Source: Phenylobacterium sp. CCH9-H3
GTDB taxonomy: Bacteria; Pseudomonadota; Alphaproteobacteria; Caulobacterales; Caulobacteraceae
DNA length: 20,210 nucleotides
Reading direction: 5' to 3'
Assembly: GCF_001557235.1 (NCBI RefSeq)
Contig: NZ_LSJI01000170.1
Location: 1 to 20,210, forward strand
Shown: piece after piece, positions 1 to 7,818 of the stretch
Layout of the letters: each line of letters opens with the position of its first letter
Position numbering within the stretch: position 1 is the stretch's first letter
Notes under the pieces: generated by a model
Databases searched by the model: none
What the model saw: the letters and a program-made list of their open reading frames with translations, nothing else
Told to the model about the DNA's origin: nothing
Made by a program: the position numbers and the translations under genes

Positions 1-158
1 CCCTTGAGATCCGCCGCCAGGGCGCCGCCGTCCAGACAGGTGACGTTGACCGCGGCGCCGCGCCGCGCGAGCGCATTGGCGAGGTGAACGGTATTGCGCG
101 CGACGCCGTCTCCGGCGAGGCCACCGCAGAACAGGACGACGGGACGGGAGCTGGGCAT
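1..158 (-). CDS. Glycosyltransferase (GT4-like), N-terminal fragment
   Basis: Only the first 52 codons are inside the window; the gene continues past base 1. The fragment starts MPSSRPVVLFCGGLAGDGVA and continues into a helix of the type RNTVHLANALARRGAAVNV. A beta strand, then a glycine-rich loop, then a helix ending in a second strand is the classic opening of GT-B fold glycosyltransferases of family 4, where the loop contacts the donor sugar nucleotide. I chose the ATG at 158, which is preceded by a GGTTGGGG stretch that could serve as a weak ribosome site. It is divergent from aat across 146 bases. Donor and acceptor cannot be inferred from this piece, and another Rossmann-type nucleotide-binding enzyme is possible. 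Confidence 0.65.
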   Translation of the reverse strand, partial: MPSSRPVVLFCGGLAGDGVARNTVHLANALARRGAAVNVTCLDGGALAADLK

Positions 159-183
159 ACCCCAACCTGTCGGGGGCGGATTT

Positions 184-237
184 GCCCCGCCTCGCCCGAA
201 CATTTGCTTTTGCCCACGTTCGGCGGTGAGGCGGGGC
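184..237. repeat. Long imperfect inverted repeat between divergent genes
   Basis: GCCCCGCCTC at 184-193 is perfectly complementary to GAGGCGGGGC at 228-237. Inside it, CCGAAC at 196-201 pairs with GTTCGG at 218-223, leaving a 16-base loop that is AT-richer than its surroundings. It lies upstream of both the glycosyltransferase fragment and aat, so it is not placed as a normal 3' terminator. It may be an operator, a hairpin in a 5' leader, or an interspersed palindrome. Confidence 0.5.
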
Positions 238-304
238 ACAGGACGCGGTCCGCCGCTGGGAACGGCTTATTCCCCGCCGCGCGGCGGCCCGCTAGACGTC
301 AGGC

Positions 305-1147
305 ATGTCCGCCTTCGACGCCCGCGACCTGCTCGATTGCTACGCCCGCGGCGTGTTTCCCATGGCCGATGCGCGTGAGGACGCGCGCGTCTTCCTGATC
401 GATCCCGAGCGGCGTGGGGTGATTCCGCTCGACCGGTTCCACGTGCCGCGGCGGCTCGCGCGCACGGTCCGGGCCGATTCGTTCGAGGTTCGCTTCGACA
501 CCGCCTTCCATCGGGTGGTGCTGGAGTGCGCCGCGTCCGGCCCGGGGCGCACCGAGACCTGGATCAACCGGCCCATCGAGAACCTGTACCTGCAGCTTCA
601 CCACATGGGCCGCGCGCACAGCGTCGAGTGCTGGGCGGACGACGAACTCGTGGGCGGACTCTATGGCGTGTCGCTGAAGGGGGCCTTCTTCGGCGAGAGC
701 ATGTTCTCACGCCGGCGCGACGCCTCGAAGGTGGCGCTGGTGCACTTGGTGGCGCGGCTGATCGCGGGTGGGTTCGTGCTGCTGGACACCCAGTTCATGA
801 CCGACCACCTGAGCCAGTTCGGCGCCGAGGAGATCAGCCGCTCGGCCTATCACCGCCGCCTGGCGAAGGCGCTGGAGGTCGAGGCCGGCTTCTACGTCGG
901 CGGGACGGCTGGCGTTTCGGGCGCAGCGGCGGGCGCGGCCTTCGGCGCCGGGGCAGCCTTGGGCTCCGGCGTCGGGGCGGACGGTGGCGTCCCGTTCGTC
1001 GGCGCCGCCGCGGGCTTGGCCGCCGGCAACTCCAGAAGCTTGGGCTCGGCCGCCTCGGGCGCCTTGGCCGCGGGCGGACGAGCGGGCGCGGCCGCCACGG
1101 CCGGCGCCGGCGCGCTGGCCCTGCAGCTGATCGCCCAGGCGTCGTAG
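305..1147 (+). CDS. aat: Leucyl/phenylalanyl-tRNA--protein transferase with unusual C-terminal extension
   Basis: Aat moves Leu or Phe from its tRNA onto proteins that begin with Lys or Arg, marking them for ClpS/ClpAP degradation (N-end rule, cytoplasm). Recognisable family blocks are CYARGVFPM (12-20), [20 protein letters not shown] (85-104), HSVECW (105-110), [20 protein letters not shown] (113-132), [13 protein letters not shown] (133-145) and [16 protein letters not shown] (159-174). Homology ends near residue 195. The remaining ~85 residues are almost pure Gly/Ala/Ser and are the antisense reading of the Pro/Ala-rich tail of the convergent DUF2155 gene. Family members are usually about 200-240 residues, so 280 is long. 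Either the stop was lost and the tail is translated, or a frameshift or sequence error hides an earlier stop. The ATG at 305 is followed at once by conserved sequence; its ribosome site is weak. Identity of the core is firm, the true C-terminus is not. Confidence 0.9.
   Translation: MSAFDARDLLDCYARGVFPMADAREDARVFLIDPERRGVIPLDRFHVPRRLARTVRADSFEVRFDTAFHRVVLECAASGPGRTETWINRPIENLYLQLHHMGRAHSVECWADDELVGGLYGVSLKGAFFGESMFSRRRDASKVALVHLVARLIAGGFVLLDTQFMTDHLSQFGAEEISRSAYHRRLAKALEVEAGFYVGGTAGVSGAAAGAAFGAGAALGSGVGADGGVPFVGAAAGLAAGNSRSLGSAASGALAAGGRAGAAATAGAGALALQLIAQAS
892..1147. other. Convergent antisense overlap of aat and DUF2155 (256 bases)
   Basis: The last 256 bases of the aat frame are antisense to the last 256 bases of the DUF2155 gene. 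Both readings are low complexity here: Gly/Ala/Ser in Aat, Ala/Pro/Lys in the DUF2155 protein. The conserved Aat core ends almost exactly where the DUF2155 stop codon lies (892-894), so the overlap looks like run-on of the aat frame into a GC-rich neighbour. Confidence 0.75.
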
Positions 1148-1728
1148 GTCGCGTGCTCGACCGGGTTCAGGCCCGGGGAGGAGGCGAACATCCAGCCCTT
1201 GAACGCCTGGCGCGGCGGCGGCGTGGGTCGGCCCGGCTGGGGCCGCGGCTGGGAGTCGATGGTCAGGTAGACGATCGAATCCTCGATGGCCTCGTCGGGC
1301 GCCGAGCGCTCGCAGGCGCGCACGGTGAACACCAGGCCCTTCCAGCGCACCGGCTGGCCGACCGCGGCCTCGAAGCGCAGCGTCTCGGCAGTCACCTTGT
1401 CCAGCGCCTGCAGCACGGCGATGTTGTAGCGGGCGCGGCGGATGGGGGCGGCCACCGGCTTCTCGGCCACCTGTTCTTTCGGCGCGACGGCCGGGGCGAC
1501 CTCGCTGGCCGTGACGGGCGGCGCCACCGTCGGCGTTGGCGTCGAGACCGCGGCGGGGGGCGCTTCTTCCGCCACCGGCCCCGCGACGGGCGCGGGCGGC
1601 GCTTCGGCGGGCGTGGGCGCTTGCGGGGCGGTGGGCTGGGCCGCGACCATGCCGGTCAGGACCGCACCCAGGGCCACGCCAAGCGCCGCGCGGCCAACGG
1701 ACAGACTGGGGGTGCGGCGCGTACCCAC
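892..1728 (-). CDS. DUF2155 domain-containing exported protein
   Basis: The product is 278 residues when started at the GTG at 1728, three bases after the NDUFA12 stop codon. That start gives a basic N-terminus (GTRR) and a hydrophobic segment to about residue 30, that is, a signal peptide. Residues 31-95 are a Pro/Ala/Val/Thr-rich linker. Residues ~100-202 match DUF2155: [45 protein letters not shown] and YDAWAISC. C139 and C202 could form a disulfide. Residues 203-278 are a second Ala/Pro/Lys-rich tail overlapping the aat 3' end on the other strand. The function of DUF2155 is unknown; it is a family I associate with alphaproteobacteria, commonly beside NDUFA12 and aat. The adjoining gene order suggests co-transcription with NDUFA12. 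A link to the envelope is inferred from export only. Confidence 0.85.
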   Translation of the reverse strand: MGTRRTPSLSVGRAALGVALGAVLTGMVAAQPTAPQAPTPAEAPPAPVAGPVAEEAPPAAVSTPTPTVAPPVTASEVAPAVAPKEQVAEKPVAAPIRRARYNIAVLQALDKVTAETLRFEAAVGQPVRWKGLVFTVRACERSAPDEAIEDSIVYLTIDSQPRPQPGRPTPPPRQAFKGWMFASSPGLNPVEHATYDAWAISCRASAPAPAVAAAPARPPAAKAPEAAEPKLLELPAAKPAAAPTNGTPPSAPTPEPKAAPAPKAAPAAAPETPAVPPT

Positions 1729-1730
1729 GG

Positions 1731-2135
1731 CTATTCCGGGGTCCAGGCCTCGTAGTCGCCGGTCGCGCGCTGGCGGTCGCCGCCCCGCGAGATCGCGCCC
1801 TTGGGCCGGCGGGCGTAGATGGTGCCGGTCAGGTTCGGAAGGTGGTCCTTCTCCCACGAACGGCGCAGCAGCGGCTCGGTGGTCGGCGGCTCGTCGAAGG
1901 TGTAGCGCAGCCAGCCGTGCCAGTCGGGCGTCACCTTCGAGGCGTCGGCGTAGCCCTTGTAGATCACCCAGCGCCGCTTGCGGCCCTTGTCGTAGCTGTC
2001 GCGGTCGTCCCGGGCCTCGTAGTACCGGTTGCCCAGCTCGTCCTGGCCGACGAAGCGGCCGCGGCGCCAGGTGGTGAAGTGGATGCCGGTCGTGGCGCCG
2101 TTCCACCAGGTGAAGATCGTCTTCAGGACGGACAA
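1731..2135 (-). CDS. NADH:ubiquinone oxidoreductase subunit NDUFA12 (B17.2) family
   Basis: This 134-residue protein belongs to the NDUFA12 family, an accessory subunit of respiratory complex I found in mitochondria and alphaproteobacteria. It sits on the matrix/cytoplasmic arm and supports assembly or stability. Family signatures are FTWWNGATTGI near the start, GRFVGQDELGNRYYEAR, RRWVIYKGYADASKVTPDWH, GWLRYTFDEPP and a C-terminal NLTGTIYARR. The start is a TTG at 2135: it begins the conserved SVLKTIF block, and the frame upstream reaches a TAG with no ATG or GTG between. It is followed after three bases by the GTG of the DUF2155 gene, so the two are probably one transcript. The upstream region is shared with the divergent NrdJ-like gene. 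Confidence 0.92.
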   Translation of the reverse strand: MSVLKTIFTWWNGATTGIHFTTWRRGRFVGQDELGNRYYEARDDRDSYDKGRKRRWVIYKGYADASKVTPDWHGWLRYTFDEPPTTEPLLRRSWEKDHLPNLTGTIYARRPKGAISRGGDRQRATGDYEAWTPE

Positions 2136-2219
2136 ATCAGGGCTCTCGGGGCTCGAAATTCGGCCGGACTATAGGCGGGCGCCCTCGGAGCGTCCAGCGC
2201 GGGGCGCGTTGCGGTCCGA

Positions 2220-2268
2220 CAGCAATATGTTGGGGATGAAGCTGACGACACACCCAACATCTATTGCT
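2220..2268. promoter_or_regulatory. NrdR-box-like repeat pair upstream of the NrdJ-like gene
   Basis: CAGCAATATGTTGGGG (2220-2235) contains CAATATGTTG, which fits the NrdR core CwAtATaTwG at every position except the fairly tolerant seventh. A second, weaker site lies at CCCAACATCTATTGCT (2253-2268). Taking its core as CAACATCTAT, the two centres are about 32 bases apart, the three-helical-turn spacing known for paired NrdR boxes. The sites also form an inverted repeat: AGCAATATGTTGGG (2221-2234) mirrors CCCAACA..TATTGCT (2253-2268), with two extra bases in the right arm. They stand 52-100 bases upstream of the ATG at 2320. NrdR represses RNR genes when dATP/ATP is high; the assignment rests on motif, spacing and the RNR-related product. 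Confidence 0.6.
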
Positions 2269-2319
2269 CCCTAGCCTCGGCGCCGCCTAGGCTCGCGTGT
2301 CAGGGAGTCGGACCGCATC

Positions 2320-4773
2320 ATGACCGAGACGTCGCGCGCGGGAATCGAGGGGCGGATCCTGGAGCTGGGCGATCGCCTGGTCGAGGTCGAGGCGCCTGCC
2401 CATTTCACCAACGCCCGGGTCGAAGCCTGGATCGACTGGGCCGGCGGGCGGACCGACCTCGCCGCCGCGGTCCTGCAGTACGCCTACGCACTGGCGGGCA
2501 AGGCGCATGCCCGCGGCCTCACCAAGGACCTGAAGAGCCGGACCCGGTTCCGCGAGGCGATCACCGAGGCGATGATGCTGGGCTTCGTCGCCCTCTCCCC
2601 TGCCTCAGGGCCGTGGGAGGCGCTGGCGTCCAGTGCGTCCTCGCTGGACGCGTTCACCGCAATGCACCGCGGACGCGAGGCGGCCCAGGCCGCCGCGGGG
2701 TTGCTGAAGGCCCGCCTGCAGGCGGTCATGGACGCTGTGCTCCGTTGCGAGGGTGGCCCGGACGCCTGCGCCGATCCGGCCCGGAACACCAGCCTGGCCC
2801 GCGCCGCCGACGCCGCCCGCGCCGCGGGCGCGCCCGACGCCACGATCCTGGAGGCGATCGCCCTCGCCCGCGGCGGCGAGAGGGAGTGGCTCTGCGCCCC
2901 GCCGGCGCAGGTCGCCTCAGCCCCCGTGGTGGTGGACCGCGGGGCCGGCGGGACGGCCGCCGCCCGTGCGGCCTGGACCACCGGCCGGGTGATCGTCGCC
3001 CCCGACGAGGTCGCCGCGGCGGCCATCGTCGAGGCTTCGGGCCTGGCCTGCGCCGGCCTGGAACTTATGGCCTTCTGGCGGGAGGCCGCCTTCGACGAGG
3101 CGGCGTTCGTCGAGGCGGTGAAACTGGCCGCCATCGCCGTGGGCGCCGAGGCCGACGGTCCGGCGCTGCTCGCGCTGGGCGGGCTGGGCGAATGGCTCGT
3201 GGCCCACGGCTTCGACTACGACAGCCAGGAGGCCCGCCAGGCCAGCCGCAACCTGTTCCAGGCCGCCCGTGACGCCATCGATGGGTTGGACCTCGATCTT
3301 CGCCTGGGCCTAGTAAGCAATCCCGACCTGGCGCTGCGCCTGGGCGCGCGGCTGGACGCGGCGCCCTGGGCCGGACCGGTGACCGTCGCGGAGACCGCCG
3401 ACGGCGAGACCGTGAGAGTGCTTTCCGAAGCCGCCATCCTGGGGATCGCCGCCACGGGCGCCGACCTCGCCGCGACGCGGGACGCCCTGCTGGGCCACCG
3501 CAGCCTGACCGAGGCGCCCGGCGTGAGCGCCCAGGCGCTGGCGGCGCGCGGCTTCACCAGCCTGGAGATCGCCGCGGTGGAGGCCGAACTGCCGTTCATC
3601 TCCAGCCTGGCGCAGGCTTTCGCCCCCACCGTCGTCGGCGAAGGCTTCCTGCGCGACGTCCTGGGCGCGACGCCTGAGCAGCTGGCCGACCCGGCGCTCG
3701 ACGTGCTCGCCCTGGCCGGCTTCAGCGCCGAAGAGGTCGCCGCCGCCGAAGCCCACGCGCTGGGTGCGGCCGACCTGGCGGAGGCCCGCTTCCTGAACGA
3801 AGACCAGCGGCGGGTGCTGCGCGGCGCCGCCGAACTGCCGGCCGCCGCCGAGGCGGCGATGCTGGCGGCCCTGGCGCCGGCGCTGGACGTCCCGCCGATC
3901 CTGACGGTCCGGCTGGCCTGGGACGCGAGCCTCGCCGAGGTCGAGGCCCTGCTCGCCGCCGCCGACATCGCCATCCGCCCGCGCCGGGCCGCGCCGCCCG
4001 CCGCCCTGGCCCTCGAGATCCCGCCGGTGGCCGAGCTGCCGGCCCGGCCCGCGGCGCCGGCCCAGCCCGAGGAGCGGATCGTCGAGCGGATCGTCGAGCG
4101 CGAACGCACCCGTCAGAAGCTGCCCGACCGCCGGAAAGGGTACATCCAGAAGGCCAGCGTGGGCGGCCACAAGGTCTATCTGCACACCGGCGAGTACGAC
4201 GACGGCCAGCTGGGCGAGATCTTCATCGATATGCACAAGGAAGGCGCGGCCTTCCGCTCGCTGATGAACAACTTCGCCATCGCGATCTCGATCGGCCTGC
4301 AGTACGGCGTGCCGCTGGACGAGTTCGTGGACGCGTTCGTCTTCACCCGCTTCGAGCCGGCCGGCAGCGTCACCGGCAACGATACGGTGAAGTCCGCCAC
4401 CTCGATCCTGGACTACATCTTCCGCGAGCTCGGGATCAGCTACCTGGGCCGAAACGAGCTGGCGAGCGCCGACCCCGGCGAGCTCAACGCCGACGGCCTG
4501 GGCCGGGGCAAGGCGGATGCGGCGGTGGCGGTCGAGGAGCCCCAGCCCCAGCCGGCGTCGCGGTTCATCTCGCGCGGGTTTGCACGGGGCGCGGCCCCCG
4601 ACAACCTTGTGTTCCTGCCGTCCGCCAACCGGGGCGTTGGGCCTGCGGCCATGGCGACAGCCGAGGTCTGCGCGGCCTGCGGCGACATAGCCGTCGTGAA
4701 GAAGGGCCAGGCCTTGATCTGCGAGACCTGCGGGACGCGCGCCGGCAGGCTTCCCGAGGATCAGACGGGCTAG
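2320..4773 (+). CDS. NrdJ-derived TSCPD-domain protein, apparently non-catalytic
   Basis: 817 residues; its C-terminal part clearly resembles class II (adenosylcobalamin) ribonucleotide reductase NrdJ. Residues 585-597 repeat [12 protein letters not shown], like the NrdJ linker. Residues 601-710 are the TSCPD domain ([83 protein letters not shown]). C784xxC787 and C801xxC804 form the terminal zinc ribbon. Weaker colinear similarity goes further back: [16 protein letters not shown] (290-305), [24 protein letters not shown] (390-417) and [19 protein letters not shown] (465-483). Missing are the NPCGE-type finger loop with its thiyl cysteine and the other barrel cysteines; the protein is also ~400 residues shorter than the usual ~1200. 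No disruption is visible and codon use matches its neighbours, so it is not an ordinary pseudogene. AGGGAG at 2302-2307 precedes the ATG. A role in regulating or scaffolding RNR is speculation. Confidence 0.75.
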   Translation: MTETSRAGIEGRILELGDRLVEVEAPAHFTNARVEAWIDWAGGRTDLAAAVLQYAYALAGKAHARGLTKDLKSRTRFREAITEAMMLGFVALSPASGPWEALASSASSLDAFTAMHRGREAAQAAAGLLKARLQAVMDAVLRCEGGPDACADPARNTSLARAADAARAAGAPDATILEAIALARGGEREWLCAPPAQVASAPVVVDRGAGGTAAARAAWTTGRVIVAPDEVAAAAIVEASGLACAGLELMAFWREAAFDEAAFVEAVKLAAIAVGAEADGPALLALGGLGEWLVAHGFDYDSQEARQASRNLFQAARDAIDGLDLDLRLGLVSNPDLALRLGARLDAAPWAGPVTVAETADGETVRVLSEAAILGIAATGADLAATRDALLGHRSLTEAPGVSAQALAARGFTSLEIAAVEAELPFISSLAQAFAPTVVGEGFLRDVLGATPEQLADPALDVLALAGFSAEEVAAAEAHALGAADLAEARFLNEDQRRVLRGAAELPAAAEAAMLAALAPALDVPPILTVRLAWDASLAEVEALLAAADIAIRPRRAAPPAALALEIPPVAELPARPAAPAQPEERIVERIVERERTRQKLPDRRKGYIQKASVGGHKVYLHTGEYDDGQLGEIFIDMHKEGAAFRSLMNNFAIAISIGLQYGVPLDEFVDAFVFTRFEPAGSVTGNDTVKSATSILDYIFRELGISYLGRNELASADPGELNADGLGRGKADAAVAVEEPQPQPASRFISRGFARGAAPDNLVFLPSANRGVGPAAMATAEVCAACGDIAVVKKGQALICETCGTRAGRLPEDQTG

Positions 4774-4874
4774 AAGGTCGCACCCAAGACCCCTGAAGTT
4801 ACCGCGATTTAAGTGGCGCCCCCGAGGGCGAGCAGGCAGAGGTGACAGCCTGACTGCAAGGAACCGCCTGCCTG
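4774..4874 (+). promoter_or_regulatory. Leader of the pentapeptide gene with competing hairpins
   Basis: CAGGCAG at 4833-4839 can pair with CTGCCTG at 4868-4874, directly against the start codon and enclosing the AAGGAA ribosome site (4858-4863). The same left arm could instead pair, as CAGGC (4833-4837), with GCCTG (4848-4852), freeing the start. Upstream, CGCCC (4817-4821) and GGGCG (4826-4830) form a small hairpin. Short stems arise easily in GC-rich DNA, so this is only a possible translational control element. Confidence 0.25.
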
Positions 4875-5903
4875 ATGTTGCGTAACCCCCGCCTCCTGGC
4901 CGCCACGGCCGCCGCCTTCGCGATCGGTTCGATCGCGGGCGAGGCGATGGCCGGCGAGCCGGTCGTCCGGCGGCAAGACTCGTTCGGCGGCTCCTGCGTG
5001 AAGTGCGAGCTCTCGGGCCGGAACATGTCGGGCGCGCGCATCATCGGCGCGAATTTCTCCGGCGCGACCATGGTCGGGACCAATCTCCAGGACGCCAAGT
5101 TCCACGCCTCGGTCTTCGCCGGCGCCGATCTCACCAAGGCCGACCTTTCCGACTCGGCGATGAGCGGCGCCAACTTCTCGGGCGCCAATCTCACCAGCGC
5201 GCGGATGCGCTCGACCGAGGCGAACGGCGTGGTCTTCGCCACGGCCAACCTGACCCGCGCCGACCTCTCGGACAGCGAAGCAACGGGCGCCAATTTCCGC
5301 CGGGCGATCCTGGTGGGCGCCAATCTGCGTTCGGCGACGCTGCGCGGGGTCGTCTTCGAGAGTGCGGACCTGTCGCGAGCGACGCTGTCCGACATCGACG
5401 CTCAAGGCGCGAATTTCATCCGCGCGCGGCTGGGCGGCGCGACCCTGCGTTCCGCGGACCTGCAGGGCGCGAACCTCAGCCGCGTGGAGGCGTCCGGAGC
5501 GGTGTTCCAGGCCGCCGACCTGACGGGCGCCGCGATGAGCCACGGCACGTTCACGGGCGCCTCGTTTCGGGGCGCCGACCTGACCCACGCCAATCTCTCG
5601 GGATCGTCCTTCGACGGCGCCGATTTCCGGGGCGCGGACCTGACACGGACCAGCCTGCACGGCGTCGACCTGTCGAACGCCGAAGGGCTCAACCAGGAAC
5701 AGCTCGACGACGCCTGCGGCGACACACGGACGCGGCTGCCGCGCGGCTTGGCGATCCGCGCCTGCAATGGCGTGCGCCTGATCCTGCGCCACGATACGCC
5801 GAAGCCGGCGATGCGGATGGTCCCGGCGATGCCGGCCGTGCCGACGCCCCCGCAACCGCCGCAACCGCCGTCCCCGCGCTACTTCCTCCCGGTCGCCGGC
5901 TGA
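4875..5903 (+). CDS. Exported pentapeptide-repeat protein
   Basis: 342 residues. Residues 1-26 form a signal peptide ending AGEAMA before GEP, so the protein should be periplasmic or beyond. C41xxC44 precedes the repeats. From about 48 to 272 the sequence is a run of A(N/D)LxX-type pentapeptides (GANFSGAT, GADLTKADLSD, GANLTSAR and so on), which form a right-handed quadrilateral beta-helix. A 40-residue super-period is visible (units begin at 84, 124 and 164). The repeats are capped by GLNQEQLDDACGDTRTRLPR and C297; the cap cysteines C281 and C297 could pair. A proline-rich tail (PTPPQPPQPPSP) ends the protein. The cap is one I associate with alphaproteobacterial pentapeptide proteins of unknown function. 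The ATG at 4875 follows AAGGAA. The gene ends four bases from the convergent aspS stop. Confidence 0.88.
   Translation: MLRNPRLLAATAAAFAIGSIAGEAMAGEPVVRRQDSFGGSCVKCELSGRNMSGARIIGANFSGATMVGTNLQDAKFHASVFAGADLTKADLSDSAMSGANFSGANLTSARMRSTEANGVVFATANLTRADLSDSEATGANFRRAILVGANLRSATLRGVVFESADLSRATLSDIDAQGANFIRARLGGATLRSADLQGANLSRVEASGAVFQAADLTGAAMSHGTFTGASFRGADLTHANLSGSSFDGADFRGADLTRTSLHGVDLSNAEGLNQEQLDDACGDTRTRLPRGLAIRACNGVRLILRHDTPKPAMRMVPAMPAVPTPPQPPQPPSPRYFLPVAG
5124..5483 (+). repeat. Three 120-base (40-residue) tandem units inside the pentapeptide gene
   Basis: The protein units start at residues 84 (ADLTKADLSD), 124 (ANLTRADLSD) and 164 (ADLSRATLSD), exactly 40 residues apart. Each has GANF at its 15th-18th positions, and the first two end GVVF. 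Forty residues equal eight pentapeptides, or two coils of the beta-helix, so the array probably grew by in-frame duplication and then diverged. Confidence 0.7.
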
Positions 5904-5907
5904 GCCG

Positions 5908-7689
5908 TCACCCCGCCTTGATGGGCGGGGCGAGGCGAATGTGCAGCTCTTTCAGCTGCTTGTCCGCGACTTCGGACGGCGCGTTCATCATCAGGTCCTG
6001 ACCCTGCTGGTTCAGCGGGAAGGCGATGACCTCGCGGATCGCGACCTGGCCGGCCAGCAGCATGACGATCCGGTCGATGCCAGGCGCCAGGCCGCCGTGG
6101 GGCGGCGCGCCGTGACGGAATGCGTTCAGCATGCCGCCGAACTGCTCCTCGACTACCTCCGGCCCGTAGCCTGCGATCTCGAAGGCCTTGAGCATGATCT
6201 CCGGCAGGTGGTTCCGGATCGCGCCCGAGCACAGCTCGTAGCCGTTGCAGACGATGTCGTACTGATAGGCCAGGATATCCAGCGGATCCTTGGTCTGCAG
6301 GGCCTCCAGCTCGCCCTGCGGCATCGAGAAGGGGTTGTGCGAGAAGTCGACGCGGTTCGTCTCCTCGTTCATCTCGAACATCGGGAAATCGACGATCCAG
6401 ACGAACTCGAAGCGATCCTCGTCGACCAGCTTCAGGTCCGTGCCGACCTTGGTCCGCGCGGACCCGGCGAACTTGGCGAACGCCTTGGGATCGCCGGCCA
6501 CGAAGAAGGCGGCGTCGCCCTGCCCCATGCCGATCTGGCCCATAACGGCGTCGGTCTTCTCCGCGCCCAGGTTCTTGGCGATCGGGCCGCCCCAGCCGCC
6601 CTGGTCCTCGGACCAGAAGATATAGCCCAGGCCGGGCTGACCCTCGCCCTGCGCCCAGCTGTTCATGCGGTCGCAGAACGCGCGGCTGCCGCCCTTGGGC
6701 GCGGGGATCGCCCAGACGGCGTTCTTCTTGTCTTCGAGGATCCGCGCAAACAGGCCGAAGCCGCCGCCGCGGAAGTGCTCGGACACGTCCTGCATCTGGA
6801 TCGGGTTGCGCAGGTCGGGCTTGTCGGTGCCGTACTTGGCGATGCTCTCGCGGTACGGGATGCGCGGGAACGGGTACGGCGTCACCGGCTTGCCGTCGGC
6901 GAACTCCTCGAACACGCCGTGCATCACCGGCTCGATGGCGGCGAACACGTCCTCTTGCGTGACGAAGCTCATCTCGACGTCGAGCTGGTAGAACTCGAGG
7001 CTACGGTCCGCACGCAGGTCCTCGTCGCGGAAGCAGGGCGCAATCTGGAAGTAGCGGTCGAAGCCTGAGACCATCAGCAGCTGCTTGAACTGCTGCGGCG
7101 CCTGCGGCAGCGCGTAGAACTGCGACGGGTGCAGCCGCGAGGGCACCAGGAAGTCGCGCGCGCCTTCCGGCGAGCTGGCGGTCAGGATCGGGGTCTGGAA
7201 CTCCAGGAAGCCCTGGCCGATCATCCGGTTGCGGATCGACTGGATCACCTTGGACCGCAGCACGATGTTCTTGTGCAGGGTCTCGCGGCGCAGGTCGAGG
7301 TGGCGGTTCTTGAGCCGGATCTCCTCAGGATAGTCCGGCTCGCCGAAGACCGGCAGCGGCAGCTCGTCCGCCTTGGACAGGACCGTCACCTCCTTGACCT
7401 TCAGCTCGACCTCCCCGGTCGGCAGGTTCGGGTTCACGGTGTCCGCCGAGCGGGCGACAACCTCGCCGTCCACCCGGATCACGCTCTCGGCGCGCAGGTG
7501 TTCGACCACCTCGAAGCCGGGCGTGCCGGGGCTCAGCACCAGCTGCGTCAGGCCATAGTGGTCGCGCAGGTCGATGAAGATCAGCCCGCCATGATCGCGC
7601 TTGCGGTGGATCCAGCCCGAAAGCCGGGCGGTCTTGCCGGTGTCGGCGGCGCGAAGCGCGCCGCAGGTATGAGTGCGGTAGGCGTGCAT
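5908..7689 (-). CDS. aspS: Aspartate--tRNA(Asp/Asn) ligase
   Basis: 593-residue bacterial-type class IIb synthetase that charges tRNA with aspartate. The N-terminal anticodon-binding OB fold (about 1-105) includes [20 protein letters not shown]. Catalytic motif 2 is [10 protein letters not shown] (220-229) and motif 3 is [10 protein letters not shown] (533-542). The bacterial insertion domain lies between them. H33 in RDHGG is at the position where His (as in Pseudomonas AspRS) rather than Leu (E. coli) marks non-discriminating enzymes that also charge tRNA-Asn with Asp for repair by GatCAB. I chose the ATG at 7689: the longer frame adds 15 non-conserved residues (from 7734), whereas the start [10 protein letters not shown] matches the family. 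Divergent from the lipoprotein amidohydrolase. Identity is secure; relaxed specificity is inferred from one residue. Confidence 0.97.
   Translation of the reverse strand: MHAYRTHTCGALRAADTGKTARLSGWIHRKRDHGGLIFIDLRDHYGLTQLVLSPGTPGFEVVEHLRAESVIRVDGEVVARSADTVNPNLPTGEVELKVKEVTVLSKADELPLPVFGEPDYPEEIRLKNRHLDLRRETLHKNIVLRSKVIQSIRNRMIGQGFLEFQTPILTASSPEGARDFLVPSRLHPSQFYALPQAPQQFKQLLMVSGFDRYFQIAPCFRDEDLRADRSLEFYQLDVEMSFVTQEDVFAAIEPVMHGVFEEFADGKPVTPYPFPRIPYRESIAKYGTDKPDLRNPIQMQDVSEHFRGGGFGLFARILEDKKNAVWAIPAPKGGSRAFCDRMNSWAQGEGQPGLGYIFWSEDQGGWGGPIAKNLGAEKTDAVMGQIGMGQGDAAFFVAGDPKAFAKFAGSARTKVGTDLKLVDEDRFEFVWIVDFPMFEMNEETNRVDFSHNPFSMPQGELEALQTKDPLDILAYQYDIVCNGYELCSGAIRNHLPEIMLKAFEIAGYGPEVVEEQFGGMLNAFRHGAPPHGGLAPGIDRIVMLLAGQVAIREVIAFPLNQQGQDLMMNAPSEVADKQLKELHIRLAPPIKAG
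5911..5930. terminator. GC hairpin at the pentapeptide/aspS junction
   Basis: CCCCGCC (5911-5917) and GGCGGGG (5924-5930) form a perfect 7-bp stem with a 6-base loop. It sits just past the pentapeptide stop codon and within the last codons of aspS. There is no T-tract on either side, so as an intrinsic terminator it would be weak; it may limit readthrough in both directions. Confidence 0.35.
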
Positions 7690-7748
7690 TTGTCTCGGGA
7701 AATCGGGTGTTTTACGAGGCGCGGAAGGGCGCACGGGGGGCCGGGAAA

Positions 7749-7770
7749 GTCAAGGCGCAGGCGCTTGACA
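7749..7770. promoter_or_regulatory. Dyad with outward TTGAC elements between aspS and the amidohydrolases
   Basis: GTCAAG (7749-7754) and CTTGAC (7764-7769) are inverted. Read rightward, TTGACA (7765-7770) is a perfect -35 hexamer; read leftward, TTGACT begins at 7753. Each points toward one of the divergent genes. I see no convincing -10 element at standard spacing on either side, so this may be an operator or a pair of divergent promoters. Confidence 0.3.
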
Positions 7771-7818
7771 GGCGGGCCGGCGACCTCTCCCATCCCCGCG
7801 TCTGTTCGGGGATCTCCA

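Noticed and set aside
184..237. SOS (LexA) site
   Set aside because: Alphaproteobacterial LexA sites are GTTC direct repeats with a 7-base spacer. Here GAAC and GTTC are inverted and 16 bases apart.
526..1755. 409-residue plus-strand frame across aat and DUF2155
   Set aside because: It is dominated by Arg/Gly repeats typical of GC-rich shadow frames and overlaps two genes with clear homology.
1729..2106. N-terminal extension of the DUF2155 frame
   Set aside because: It is an out-of-frame reading of NDUFA12. The GTG at 1728 gives a signal peptide immediately.
4072..4101. Tandem GAGCGGATCGTC repeat as a microsatellite or switch
   Set aside because: It encodes the [10 protein letters not shown] linker that is also a feature of normal NrdJ proteins, so it is protein-level repetition with only two copies.
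3216..4236. Long minus-strand frames opposite the NrdJ-like gene
   Set aside because: Their compositions (Ser/Arg/Ala or Gln/Arg/Gly) are antisense artefacts; the plus strand has the recognisable TSCPD domain.
5941..7068. 375-residue plus-strand frame opposite aspS
   Set aside because: It is antisense to a certain housekeeping gene and has no motif of its own.
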